From: Dugong dugon
Taxonomy: Eukaryota > Chordata > Mammalia > Sirenia > Dugongidae
Direction: 5' to 3'
Assembly (NCBI GenBank): GCA_030035585.1
Contig: CM057482.1
Span: forward strand, 57,168,828-57,232,827
Length of the DNA stretch: 64,000 bases
In this document: one piece after another, positions 20,312 to 32,408 of the stretch
Layout of the letters: the number at the start of each line of letters is the position of its first letter
How positions within the stretch are numbered: position 1 is the stretch's first letter
The notes under the pieces: generated by a model
Seen by the model: the letters and a program-made list of their open reading frames with translations, nothing else
Told to the model about the DNA's origin: nothing
Database searches by the model: none
Program-made: the position numbers and the translations under genes

Positions 20312-21720
20312 AACCCAGAGAAAATCACTGAGTGTCCCATTTTGTGATAAGAGATCACACAAAATAAGACAATAACAAAAAAAAAAATAGTACCAAACAT
20401 GGGCCCTTTATGTCCAATTATTCCCTTACCATGGCTGGGGAACTTGGTAAAAAAAAAAACCCTGCGTTTGCGTTCCACTCCTTTTGTGTTGAACTGAGTT
20501 TATATCTGAGTGGTTATAGATGTCCTTTTCCTTGGTAGGAGCCCGTGTGGCCCAGTGTTTAAGAACTTGATCGTTAACCAAAAGTTCAGCAGTACGAATC
20601 CACCATCATCGGAATCTACTCGACAGCAATGGATCTGGTTTGGTTCGGTTTTCTTTGATGAGTTGCCCTTTTGCACTGTTGGTTTGGGGAACTGAGTTCC
20701 CATCTACTCTGTCCTTTTCTTTCCACTTTGGGGAATTTCTATTTGACACTTGGGTTTTGGAGGAAGGTTTCCCATTTTCACTATCTGAATACTCTCCTTG
20801 GACTGATTTCAAGACATCAAACTGAGCTCAATAAACAGGGTTGGATTTGATCCAAGGAGGCCTGAGAAAATACTTGAGTTGGTTTGGACACAAGGGAAAT
20901 ATTTGTGCCAGTTTGGACACAAGGGTTAGTCATACTGGTTTTGGGGCAAGGGTTACTTGCTCCATTTTGGGGGGCAAGGGATCTCAAACTGGATCCAAAG
21001 TAGATTTTTGGTAATTTTAAGATCGGTCAACCTGACAGAAACAGCTTGGAATTGAGCTGCTACTTCTGTATGTGTGTGTGGCCTTGTTTTGTGCTGTGTT
21101 TTTTTAAGAGTGTTATTCTGTTGTTGATCATCATAAAATGGAAAAATCATAAGATAGAACACAGGCATAGATCCTATAAGCCTGTTGTTTGAGTTGGCTC
21201 CAGAGACCCTGTGAATATGTGATTCTCACATAAGATGGAATCTATCTGGATGAAATTTGCAGTAGGTCACCTAGAAAGGTTGATAAGATTTTGTCTTGAG
21301 GACTTTGACTTTCACCTAGAGAGAGTATTAGGCCTGGGGTTTATTTAATTTACTTATTTTTTCTTATTGTACACTGTCATGAGGTTGCTCTAAGGCTCAG
21401 CTCCAAGAAAAACTGCTTTTTGTGCCTATCTTTTGATTTGGGTTTTCAGTAGCTACCCTGAGAAACTGTCATACAAATTGGTTCATTTGAAAAGTGCACT
21501 AAAAATAAAAAAGAAAGGATGGATTGTTTATTTTGATTGGTACAATGAGGCATCAAATGGATAAAAATTATTCTAAATTTACTTCTCTAAAAAGTCTTTA
21601 AAGTGCGCAGAGGATAGAGTTATGAAAATGGAATATTTTCCTATTATTCAATTAGATTATAATACTCCTTCAAAGAGCCTTATACTGATGGGTTTAGTAA
21701 TAAATAAGTGCTTATATAAA
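20312..21720 (+). other. Retroviral leader/internal sequence, degraded
   Basis: Sequence between the primer site and an inserted RTE. It includes several G-rich near-repeats of the type TTTGGACACAAGGG (20883-20955). No gag frame survives. A deleted AfroSINE sits at 20537-20650. Confidence 0.45.
20537..20650 (+). repeat. AfroSINE, internally deleted
   Basis: The head GGAGCCCGTGTGGCCCAGTG and B-box area AGTACGAATCCACC are joined directly to the tail GAATCTACTCGACAGCAATGG; the body is missing. Confidence 0.75.
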
Positions 21721-21721
21721 T

Positions 21722-22265
21722 TTGTTGTTGTTGGTAGGTGCCATTGATTCGGTACCGAATCATAGCAACCTTATGTGCAATAGAATGTAAGACTTCCTGG
21801 TCCTGCACCATCCTCACAATCATTGCTACGTTTAAGCCAATTTTTGCAGCCACTGTGTCAATCCATCTCAATGAGGGTCTTCCTCTTTTTCATTGAGCCT
21901 CTACTTTACGAAGCATGATGTCCTTCTCCAGGGACTGATCCCTCTTGATAACATGTTCAAAGTATGTGAAGCAGTCTCGCCATCCTCATTTCTAAGGCGC
22001 TTTCTGGCTGTACTCCCTCCAAGACAGATTTGTTCATACTATTGGCAGTCCATAGTATATTCATATTCTTCACCAATACCATAATTCAAAGGCATCAGTT
22101 CTTATTCAGTCTTCTTTATTCTTTATTCATTGCTCAGCTTTTGCATGCATATGTGGTGACTGAAAATACCATAGCTTGGATCAGGTGCTCCTTAGTCCTC
22201 AAAGTGACATGTTTGCTTTTTAACACTTTAAAGAGGTCTTCTGCAGCAGACTTGTCCAAATAAAT
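21722..22265 (-). mobile_element. RTE LINE 3' fragment, antisense
   Basis: It is homologous to 18022-18540, beginning TTGTTGTTGGTAGGTGCCATTG, with the shared blocks GACTGATCCCTCTTGATAAC and AAGTGACATGTTTGC. It covers the 3' end of the RTE and lacks the polymerase motifs. Confidence 0.85.
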
Positions 22266-22287
22266 TTAGTAGTCTTAATATTCCCAA

Positions 22288-22497
22288 AGGAGCCATGGTT
22301 GTGCAGTGGTTAAGCACGCTACTGCTAACGGAAAGGTTGGAGGTTCAAACCCATTGGCTGCTCCACAGGGGAAAGATGTGGCAGACTGTTTCCATAAAGA
22401 TTAAAGCCTTGGAAACTCTGTGGGGTAGTTCTACTCTGTCCTACAGCGTTCCTATGAGTAAGAATTGACTCAGCGTCAACGGGTTTGGTTTGGTGGA
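22288..22497 (+). repeat. AfroSINE, sense
   Basis: It has the head GGAGCCATGGTTGTGCAGTG, body TAAAGATTAAAGCCTTGG and tail ATGAGTAAGAATTGACTCAG, ending in GGTTTGGTTTGG. Confidence 0.92.
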
Positions 22498-22753
22498 AGG
22501 AGGTAGTTCTAATATCAGCTATGATCATGTGACCAGATGCAGAAACAAGGACTGTAATTGTTATGAGTATTTCTTCCTTGTATGTGTGCATCAAATAGTT
22601 TTGATTTCTTCACTTACAAAATACAAGATGCAAACAGAGCTAGAGCATTTTTGGTTGTATGTGTCTTAGTTGCATCAAGTTAGGCACAATTACGACTTTA
22701 TAATTGAATTTATTTAGAGATAAATATGAGTGCCAAGTTGACATAAGGTGGGC

Positions 22754-23329
22754 TATGATGCTTAAGGTTGTGTGACAACTTGGCTGGACCATGATTCTCA
22801 GTGGTTTGGCAGTTATGATGTAGTTTGGCAGCTATGTAATCACCTTCATAATGAGATCTCATATAATGTAATCCCCTCCATGATGAGATCTGTTAGGAGC
22901 AGCAAATCAGTTAAAAGGGAGTTTCCTTGGGTGTGCGGCCTGCAACCAATATAGGTGGACTTTCTGGCAAAGCTCACTGGCTTTTGCTAGCTATGGATAC
23001 TGCAGCTGACTACTGTCCATTCAACCTCTGGTTCTTGGGACTTGAGCTAGCAGCTTACCCGCTGTCTTACTTGCCTATCTTGGAGTTCATCGGCCTCCAC
23101 AGCCTGAGAGTCAGGGGCCTGCTGTCTGACCTGACAATCTTGGGTTCACCAGCCCCTACAACTATGTGAGTCAGGAGAGCCTCCAGCCTGACCCACGAAT
23201 TTGAAACTTTCCAGCCTCTACAACTGCCTGAGCCATTTTCTTGATATAAATCTCTCTTTATATATATATATGTATGTATTTTTACCCTTCACTGGTTTTT
23301 CTTCTTTAGAGAACCCAGCCTAAAACAAC
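22754..23329 (+). mobile_element. MLT2-like (ERVL-class) LTR, copy 1
   Basis: It starts near TATGATGCTTAAGG, with GTGACAACTTGGCTGG, and ends with the microsatellite-like TATATATA, then TTAGAGAACCCAGCCTAA. This is the layout of mammalian MLT2-type LTRs. It is homologous to 23523-24130. Confidence 0.65.
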
Positions 23330-23335
23330 ATTTAA

Positions 23336-24405
23336 CAATATAGTCTAACAAGCAGGAGATAGAATATCTGAATTAGAAGACAACATAACTGAACTTATCA
23401 AGTCTCAAGAGAAAAGAACAAAGAAAAGCAAACAAACCCAAAAAGACATGTGGGATTCAATTAAGAAATCTAACATTAGAATTATTGGAATCCCAGAGCA
23501 CCATGACAACAATAAAGGCATATGTGATGGTTAAGATTGTGTGTCAACTTGGCTGGGCCTTGATTCTCAGTGTTCATATGTGATCACTCCCATGATTGAA
23601 TATGCTGTGAGTAGCCAATCAGATGAAAGGGAGTTTCCTTGGGGGTGTGGCCTGCATCTGAATATAAGCAGACGTTCTGGCTTTTTGCTCACTCTGGATC
23701 CTGCAGCTGCCTCTTATCATCTCACCTCTTGTTCTTGGGACTTGAGCTGTCAGCTTACCTGCTGAACTTGGGATCCGTTGATCTTCACAGCCTGTGAACA
23801 GGGCCGTGCTCTCTGACATGCTGATCTAGAGTTCACCAGCCCCTGCAGCTATGTGAATCAGGAGAAACCTTACAGTTTTACCTGCCGATCTTGGAATTTG
23901 TCGAGCTTCACAGCCTGTGAAGGGGAGCCCTGCTCTCTGACCTGCCAGTCTTGGGCCCACCAGCTTCTGCAGCTGTGTGAATTGGGAGAAGCCTCTACCC
24001 TGAACCACAGACTTGGGACGTTCTAGCCTCTACAATTGCTTGAGCTGTTTCCTTGATACAAATCTCTCTCTATATATGTTTATATGCTTTACTGGTTTTG
24101 CTTCTCTAGAGAACCCAGCCTAAGACTGCACAGAAACAATTTTCTAAGAGATTATCAGAAAGAAAGTCCCAGACCAGAGTGGAAAGCAAGAAGAGAAAAA
24201 TTCAATTTAACATACCAAGAGTTCTTCATGAGAATCAGTGCTGATTTCCCCCAGAAACTCTAGAGACCAGAGGACAATGGAGCAACACATATAAAATACT
24301 GAACCAAAACAACTGTCAACCAAGAATACTTTACCCAGCAAAGTTGTCATTCAAAAACAAGGGGTAATCAACACATACCCAAACAAGCAGAATGACTGGG
24401 AATGT
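23336..24405 (+). pseudogene. L1-D ORF1 remnant, split by an LTR
   Basis: The left piece (to 23522) encodes a DMWDSIKKSNIRIIGIPEHH-like stretch, the start of the L1 ORF1 RNA-recognition domain. The right piece (24131-24405) continues with degraded C-terminal domain sequence (QLSTKNTLPSKV). Several stops are present. Confidence 0.7.
23523..24130 (+). mobile_element. MLT2-like (ERVL-class) LTR, copy 2, inside L1-D ORF1
   Basis: It begins TGTGATGGTTAAGATTGTGT and ends GAACCCAGCCTAAGACTGCA, so it has TG...CA ends. It matches the copy at 22754-23329 and separates two adjoining ORF1 segments. Confidence 0.7.
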
Positions 24406-24420
24406 GCCACTACTAGACCA

Positions 24421-24577
24421 GCTTTGGAAACCTGTGGCACAGTACTTAAGTGCTATGGCTGCTAACCAGCAGTTTGAATCCACTAGGCATTCCTTGGAAA
24501 CTCTATGGGGCAGTTCGACTCTGTCCTATAGAGTCAGGATGAGTCGAAATCAACTTGACGGCAATGGGTAGATGAGC
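24421..24577 (+). repeat. AfroSINE, sense, degraded
   Basis: GAAACCTGTGGCACAGTACTTAAG head, CTCTATGGGGCAGTTCGAC body and GTCGAAATCAACTTGACGGC tail. It is inserted in L1-D between ORF1 and ORF2. Confidence 0.85.
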
Positions 24578-24649
24578 TTTGCAAGTATTAATCAAGGGAG
24601 TACTCCAAATGGAAAAGCAAGAACATTAAGAAATAAGCACTAACTAACC

Positions 24650-24805
24650 AAAAAAAAAAAAAAAACACCAAACCCATTGTCATCGAGTCAATTCCAACTC
24701 ATAGCAACCTTATAGGACAGAGTAGAACTGCCCCATAGAGTTCCAAGAAGCAGCTGGTAGATTCAAACTGTTGACATTTTGGTTAGTAGCTGAACTCTTA
24801 AGTAC
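24650..24805 (-). repeat. AfroSINE, antisense
   Basis: An A run and ACCAAACCCATTGTCATCGAG (tail complement) lead to GTAGAACTGCCCCATAGAG and a degraded head near AACTCTTAAGTAC. Confidence 0.88.
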
Positions 24806-25123
24806 TAACTAAACCTAATGAATATAGTTTATACACTGATATTAATGGAGACACACCAACAGAAATGGGGAAGGGAGGACCACATCAGGAATAAATTTAT
24901 TATGTATATTAACACTTGTTCTTATGCTAGACACTGTAGTAATTGTAAGTTATGTAATATAACATATGTGGTAACCACTAAGAAATCACTAAGAAGAAAC
25001 ACTGAGGAAAAAAAGAGGCAAGTTAACAAAAAGGCACATGACAAGAAAGCACTGAAATACGAACAAAAACAGTAAAATAAGTATAATAAACAAGCTATGA
25101 AACACTCAAAAAACAAATAACAA

Positions 25124-26519
25124 AATGAGTGAGGTAGATAATTCATTTTCAGTAATAACCTTAAATGAAAATGGTCTAAACACTCCCCCCACCCCCCAAA
25201 AAAGGCAGAGAGTGAAGAATGGATAGAAAAACATGATCCATCCTTTTACTGTCTACAAGAAACCCACTGTAGACCCAAGGACACAAACAGACTGAAAATA
25301 AAAGGATGACGACAAATATTCCATACTACCAGTAAACAAAAAATAGCAGAGCTAGCTATACTGATATCAGATTAAATAGACTTTAAATTAAAATCTGTTA
25401 CAAGGGATAAGGAAGGGTATTATATAATAATAAAAGAGTCCATTCAACAAGAAGACATAACAATTATAAATATATATGCACTTAACAGCAATACACCAAA
25501 ATACATGAAACAAATTCACACTAATATGAAAGGGGAAATAGGCAACTCCACAAAAATAGTAGGGGACTTCAACAGAGCACTTTCAATTACAGACAAAATA
25601 ATCTCAAAAGAAAATCCTAAAGACACTGAGAACTTAACTAAAACCATAAGGCAATTGGACCTAATGGACATACATAGAACACTCCACCCAATATGAGAAC
25701 AATATACATTCTTCTCCAGTGCACAGGGATCATTTTCCAGAATAGACCATACACTAGGAGACAAAATAAGTCTCAACAAGTTTTAAAAGACGGAAATCAT
25801 ACAAAGCATTTTCCTGGACCAAAATAGTATGAAAATAGAAATCAACAACAGGGTAAATAAGGGGGAAAAAACAATTACATGAAAACTAAATAATATCTAC
25901 TTAAAAATTATTTGGTCATACAAGAAATCAAAAGTGAAGTTAAAAAATTCTGAGAATCAAACAAAAATGAAAACACAACATATCAAAACCTTTGGGACAT
26001 AGCAAAAGAAATAGACAGAGGGAAATTTATAGCAATATATGTCCGCATTAAAAAACAAGAGAGATCCAAAATCACTAACTTAAACTGACAACATGAACAA
26101 ATAGAAAAGAAAGAGCAAAAGAAGCCAAAAGCAACCAGAAAAAATAAGTAATAAAAATCAGGGCAGAAATAAATGAATTAGAAATTAGAAAAACAACTGA
26201 AAGAATTAAGCAAACGAGAAGTTGGTTCTTTGAAAGGTACAATAATATAGACAAATCACTAGCTAGAATGACAAAAGAAAAAATCTAGAAGAGGCAAATA
26301 ACCAAAGGAAGAAATAAAATTGGTAATATTACAGTCAATTCGAGAGATAAAGATCATAACTGACTACTATCAAAAATAATACTCCAACAACTTTGAAAAC
26401 CTAAGGAAATGGACATATTCCTAGAAACGCACTACTAACCCAGATTATCACAAACAGAGGTAAAAAATTTAAACAGACCAATCAAGAGAATGGAGATGTC
26501 ATCAAAAAACAACTGAAAC
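25124..26519 (+). pseudogene. L1-D ORF2 remnant, endonuclease part
   Basis: The frame opens with SEVDNSFSVITLNENGLNT-like codons at ATG 25125. The endonuclease motif is present as GDFNRALS (Thr and Pro replaced by Arg and Ala) in 25505-25696. The linker to the polymerase ends at VIKKQLK, where L1-C begins. Confidence 0.8.
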
Positions 26520-27865
26520 GGGAGGCAAGGCCAAGATGGCAGAGTAGTCAGATGATTCCGGTGAACCCTCTTACAACGAAGACCTAGAAGAACAACTGAT
26601 TTGATTACATAAGGCAATCTGGGAGCCCTGAACATCAAAGGCAGAATTGAGGAACCAGACTAAGTGGCAGGGGGAGGGAGAGACAATTTGGAAGAAGTGA
26701 GGAGTTGCAAGACCTGACCCGGCGAAAACCTGAGCCCTTCAGGCCTTATCAGCTTGGGGGTGAGTGGTGAGGCAGGCAAGCAGCCATGCTCGAGAGGCAC
26801 CATTTCCACAAAGGGAGAGACCCAGCACTAGAGAGTCTACACGGCCACCCAGAACGAGTGAGAAGCAGCCCTCCAAGAAAGATAAGCACTTGCATCCAGT
26901 TTGCGCTGTGGATAAAAAACAACCCCCTTAGGGAAAGACCTCTCTCCCATTTATCTCCATGCTTCCTGCTCAGCCTGGGTCCCAGACCAGCTTCAACAAT
27001 TGCCGAGTCCCCTGGGCCAGAAGTAGGATGCGTCACATGCCCAGAGACATTCTCCTTGCCTTGGAGAGTGAACAAACTAACAAAGAGGGGAAAAAATAAA
27101 CTGCTGACTCCCCTAAGCCAAGAACCCAGGGTAGGCACAGCTGCTTTGCCTAGGCACAGGCATAAGGGATCCACACAGTTTGACTGCCTTTTCCCCTGCA
27201 TAGACTTGTGTGCGCCCATCTCAACAGCGTAAGCCCTCATTACAGCTGTACAACAGCGTATATACCAGAACTCTAACTTCAGCTGTTTCACCTGTGAAGT
27301 GGCAGTTTCTCGACATTTGACACTGCTCTGCCCATTAAGCAGGGTCTTCACCTACATACATCAGGGGCCTGAAGACTGGTGGTTCCACCCATGCCACTTA
27401 GCCACCTGTGATAGGGGCCCATGAATAAGCAGTGCCCCCCAGACCAACAGCATTAGGTGCTCATAGTCTGGCTGCAAAACCCACCCACCTACACGCTCTA
27501 GGGAACAGGGACATGTCCTCCTTTTGGACACTAGGGGGTGGCCATCAGCCCCCTGCCTTGCTCAGAGTCTGTCCCCCTGCTGCAGCCAGATGCCTGTGCC
27601 TACACCAATCACCCATGCATGTCTAGGACCATAAGTGAGAGCTGACACCACACACTTGGTGGCTATTTACTTGGGCACCTGAGCTGAATCCATACAGAAG
27701 GAGTGGGAAGACCCCTGAGCTCACATACCTAGTAATAGATCTAACCACCTGGTGACAGGACATTGGAGCTTCAAAGTTACCAATAATCAAACTAGCTCAT
27801 ACAAGTAGCCTATTTGGGCATATCAAAACAAAACAAGAAGATAGGATGCAGTAAACAAACATAAA
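26520..27865 (+). promoter_or_regulatory. L1-C 5'UTR with YY1-type motif
   Basis: This GC-richer 1.3-kb leader opens with GGGAGGCAAGGCCAAGATGG. CAAGATGGC at 26532-26540 matches the YY1 site that positions transcription starts in L1 promoters. It is nearly collinear with L1-E (40931-41953). The antisense strand carries a long open frame (26749-27351), described among the findings. Confidence 0.75.
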
Positions 27866-28885
27866 ATGAATAAATATAATAACTTACTGATGGCTTGGAA
27901 ACAACAGTCAATATCAAATCATATAAAGAGCCAATCCATGACGGCTTCAGCAAGCTCCCAAAATAAAGAATCTAGAAATATTCCAGAGGAAGAAAATTTC
28001 TTGGAATTACCAGAGGCAGAGTATAAAAGATCAATATACAGAACCCTTCAAGAAATTAGGAAGGAAATTAAGCAAAAGGCAGAACACGCAGTAGAGGAAA
28101 TTAAAAAGATTACAGAAGACCATAATGACAAATTTAACAGGCTTCAAGAATCCAAAGCGAGACAGCAATCAGAAGTCAAGAAAATTAACAATGACGTTTC
28201 AGAATTAGAGAACTCAATAGAAAGTTATAGGAGCAGAACTGAGGCAATGGAAGTCATAATTAGTGAGACTGAAGATAAAGCACATGACACCAACGTATTT
28301 GGGAAAAAATCAGATAAAAGGATTTTTAAAAATGAAGAAACCCTAAGAATTATGTGGGACTCTATCAAGAGGAATAACCTATGAGTAATTGGAGTACCAA
28401 AATGGGGGGAAGGGGGAACAGAAAATACAGAGAGAATTGTTCAAAATTTTTTGGCAGAAAACTTCCCTGATATCATGAAAGATGAGAAGATATCTATCCA
28501 AGATGATCATCGAACCCCACATAAGGTAGATCCCAAAAGAAAGAAATCAAGACATATTATAATCACACTTGCCAAAGCCAAAAATGGAGAGAATTTTAGA
28601 GTGGCTAGGGATAAACGAAAAGTCATCTACAAAGGAGAATCAATAAGAACAAGCTCAGAGTACTCAGCAAAAACCATGCAGGCAAGAAGGCAATGGGATG
28701 ACATATATAAAGCCTTGAAGGAAAAAAAATGCCAGCCAAGAATTATATATCCAGCAAAACTGTCTCTCAAATATGATGGCAAAATTAGGGCATTTCCAGA
28801 TAAACAGAAGTTTAGGGAATTTGCAAAACCCAAACCAAAATTACAAGAAATACTAAAGGGAGTCCTCTGGTTAGAAAATCAGTAA
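27866..28885 (+). pseudogene. L1-C ORF1, one premature stop
   Basis: The frame spans 340 codon positions and is open except for TGA at 28382-28384 (codon 173), where an arginine is expected; this fits a CGA-to-TGA CpG transition. Residues about 50-135 form a charged heptad-like coiled coil (QEIRKEIKQKAEHAVEEIKK onward). The RNA-recognition domain follows (NEETLRIMWDSIKRNN), then the C-terminal domain with QARRQWDDIYKALKEKKCQP. It is the best preserved L1 frame here. Translation from ATG 27866 fits the usual ORF1 start. Confidence 0.88.
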
Positions 28886-29320
28886 CATCAGATAACAACC
28901 CAAGACTAGAACACAGGACAGAGCAACCAGATATCAACCCAGACAGGGGAGACACAAAAGTAAATCAAAACTAAAACACAGAAAATAGGGAAACAGATGT
29001 CAATATGTAAAAGATGAAAACATTAAAGCAAAAAAGAGGGACTTAAAAAATGTAGACATAGATTTTTCATATGGAGAGGAAATCAAGGCGATATAAAGAA
29101 ATAAAAGACTGGTATAAACTCAGAAAGATGGGGTAAATACTAAGGAAACTAACAATCTTACAAGGCAAAATAAAAAACTAGAAAAATATAAAGATTCAGC
29201 AAACACAAAATCAACAACAATGAAAAAGATGAAAAGAAAATACATAAAGAAAAACGACTCAGCACAGAAAATTAAGTGGAACAAAGAAACTGTGAGCAAC
29301 TCACAAAAAAAGACATCAAA

Positions 29321-30696
29321 ATGACAGCACTAAACTCATACCTATCAATAATTACGCTGAATGTAAATGGTTTAAATGGACAAATAAAGAGACAGAGAGT
29401 GGCAGATTGGATTTAAAAAAAATGATCCATTTATATACTGCCTACAAGAGACACACCTTAGACTTAAAGACACAAACTAAAACTCAAAGGATGGAAAAAA
29501 AATAAATAAAGCAAACAACACTCAAAACACAGCAGGAATGGCAATATTAATCACTGACAAAATGGACTTTAAAGTAAAATCCACCACAAACAATAAGGAA
29601 GGACACTATATACTGATTAAAGGGTCAATAAATCAGGCAGACATAAGTATAATAAATATTTACACACCCAACGACACGGCTAAAATATATAAAACAAGCT
29701 CTAATAACACTGAAAAAACAGATAGCTCCACAATAGTAGTAGGAGACCAACACACCACTTTCAGTGAGGGAGAGAACATCCAGAAAGCAGCTCTATAAAG
29801 ACACAGAAGAGCTAAATGCTACAAAAACTTAATCTCATAGATATATACCAAGCACTCCACCCAACAGCATCCAAGTATACTTTCTTTTCCAATGCACATG
29901 GAACATTCTCCAGAGTAGACCACTTATTAGGCCATAAAGCCAGCCTTAACAAAATCCAAAGCATCAAAATATTACAAAGTATCTTTTCTGACCATAAAGT
30001 CAATAAGTATAAATCAACAACATAAAAAGTAAGGAAAAAAAATCAGACACATGGAAACTGAAAACACCTTGCTCAAAAACTACTGGGTTATAGAAGACAT
30101 TAAGGATAGAATGAAGAAACTGATAGAATCAAATGACAATGAAAACACATGCTACCAGAATCCTTAGGGCACAGCAAAAGCAGTGCTCAGAGGTCAGTTT
30201 ACAGCAATAAATCCACACATCAAAAAGAAGAAACGGCCATAATCAAAATATTAACCCTATAACTGGAACAAGGAGAAAGACAGCAGCATGAGAGGCCCTC
30301 AGGCGCCAGAAGGAAATAATAAGAATTAGAGCACAATTAAAAGAAATAGAGAATAGAAAAACAACTGAAAGAGTTAACAAGACCAAAAGCTGGTTCTCTG
30401 AAAACATCAACAAAATCAATAAGCCAGTGGCAAAAGTGACAAAAGAAAAACAGAAGAGGAAGCAGGTAACCCATATAAAAAATGAGATGGCTGATATCAC
30501 AACAGACAAAACTGAAATTAAAAGAATCAAAACAGAATACTATGAAAAACTGAACTCTAACAAATTTGAAAACCTAGAGGAAATGGACAAATTTCTAGAA
30601 ATTCACTACCTATCTAAACTAACACAAACAGAGGTAGGACAACTAAATAAACTTGTAACAAAAGAAGAGACTGAAGAGGGATTAAAAAACTCCAAA

Positions 30697-30727
<31 letters not shown>

Positions 30728-32405
30728 CCTGAAGGCTTCACTGGAGAATTCTACCAAACTTTCAGAGAAGAGTTAACACCATTACTACTAAAGGTATTTC
30801 AGAGCACAGAAAAGGATGGAACACTCCCAAACTCATTCTATGAAGCCAGCATAAACCTGATACCAAAACCAGGTAAAGATACCACAAAAAAAGAAAATTA
30901 CAGACCAATATCCCTCATGAACTTTGACCCAAAAATCCTCAACAAAATTCTAGCCAATAGAATTCAGGAACATATCAAAAAAATAATTCACTACAATCAA
31001 GTGAGATTTATACCAGGTATGCAGGGATGGTTCAACATTAGAAAAACAATCAATGCAATCCATCACATAAATAAAATAAAAGCAAGAACCACATGATCTT
31101 CTCAATTGCTGCAGAAATGGCATTTGACAAAGTCCAACACCCATTCATGATAAACACTCTCAATAAAATAGGAATAGAAGGAAAATTCCTCAGTATACTT
31201 AAGGGTACTTATACAAAGCCAACAGCCAACATCATCCTAAATGGAGAGACTTTGAAAGCATTCCCCTTGAGAACAGCAACCAGGTAAGGATGCCCTTTAT
31301 CACCACTCTTATTCAACATTGTGCTGGAGGTTCTAACCAGAGCAATTAGGCTAGAAAAAGAAATAAAGGGCATCCAAATTGGTAGGGGAGAAGTCAAAGC
31401 TTCTCTATTTGCAGATGATATGATCTTATACACAGAAAACCCCAAAGAATCCACAATAAAACTACTGGAACTAATAGGAGATTCCAGTAAAGTTTCAGGA
31501 TACAAGATAAATATACAAAAATCAGTTGCATTCTTTTATAGCAACAAAGAGAACCTCGAAGAGGAAATCACCAAATCAGTACCATTTACAATAGTCCCCA
31601 AGAAGATAAAATACTTAGGAATAAATCTAATAAGAGACATAAAAGATCTACACAATGACAACTACAAGACACTACTGCAAGAGACCTGCATAAGTGGAAA
31701 AACATACTTTGCTCATGGATAGGTAGACTCAACACAGTGAAAATGTCAATTCTACCCAAAGCGATCTACAGATACAATGCAATCCTGATCCAAATTCCAC
31801 TGGCATTTTTTAATGAGATGGATAAACAAATCACCAACTTCATACGGAAAGGGAAGAGGCCCCAAATAGGTAAAGCATTACTCAAGAAGAAGAACAAAGT
31901 GGGAGGCTTCACACTACCTGATTTTAGAACCTATTATACCATCATGGTAGTCAAAACAGCCTGGTACTTGTACAACAACAGATACATAGACTAATGGAAC
32001 AGAGTTGAGAATCCAGACATAAATTCATCCACCTATGAGAAGCTGATATTGGACAAAGGCCCAAAGTCCATTAACTGGGAAAAAGACAGTCTCTTTAACA
32101 AATGGTGCTGGTATAACTGGATATCCAACTGCAAAAAAACTGAAACAAGTCTTATACCTCACACCACGCACAAAACCTAACTCAAAATGGATCAAAGACT
32201 TAAACATAAAATTGAAAATGATAAAGATCATGGAAGTAAAAATAGAGACAATGCTAGGAGCCCTAATACTTGGCATAAACACAACACGAACCATAAGTAA
32301 CAATGCATAAGCACCAGAAGAGAGACTAGATAAATGGATCTCCTAAAAATCAAACACTTATGCTTTTCAAAAGACTTCACCAAAAGAATCAAAAGACTAC
32401 CTACA
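29321..32405 (+). pseudogene. L1-C ORF2, endonuclease and reverse transcriptase, interrupted
   Basis: ATG 29321 starts MTALNSYLSIITLNVNGLNG, the L1 endonuclease. The active-site GDFNT is lost to a small deletion and reads GDQHTTFS (about 29741). An A run at about 30697-30719 marks the start of the polymerase. The FADD catalytic box is intact at 31408-31419 ([13 protein letters not shown]), followed by KYLGIN at about 31611. The frame is broken by stops and is cut at about 32405 by L1-B, resuming at 37309. Confidence 0.87.
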
Positions 32406-32408
32406 GAT
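32395..32408. repeat. Target-site duplication of L1-B, left
   Basis: GACTACCTACAGA corresponds to AACAACCTACAGA at 37309-37321. The core ACCTACAGA is identical on both sides. Confidence 0.65.
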
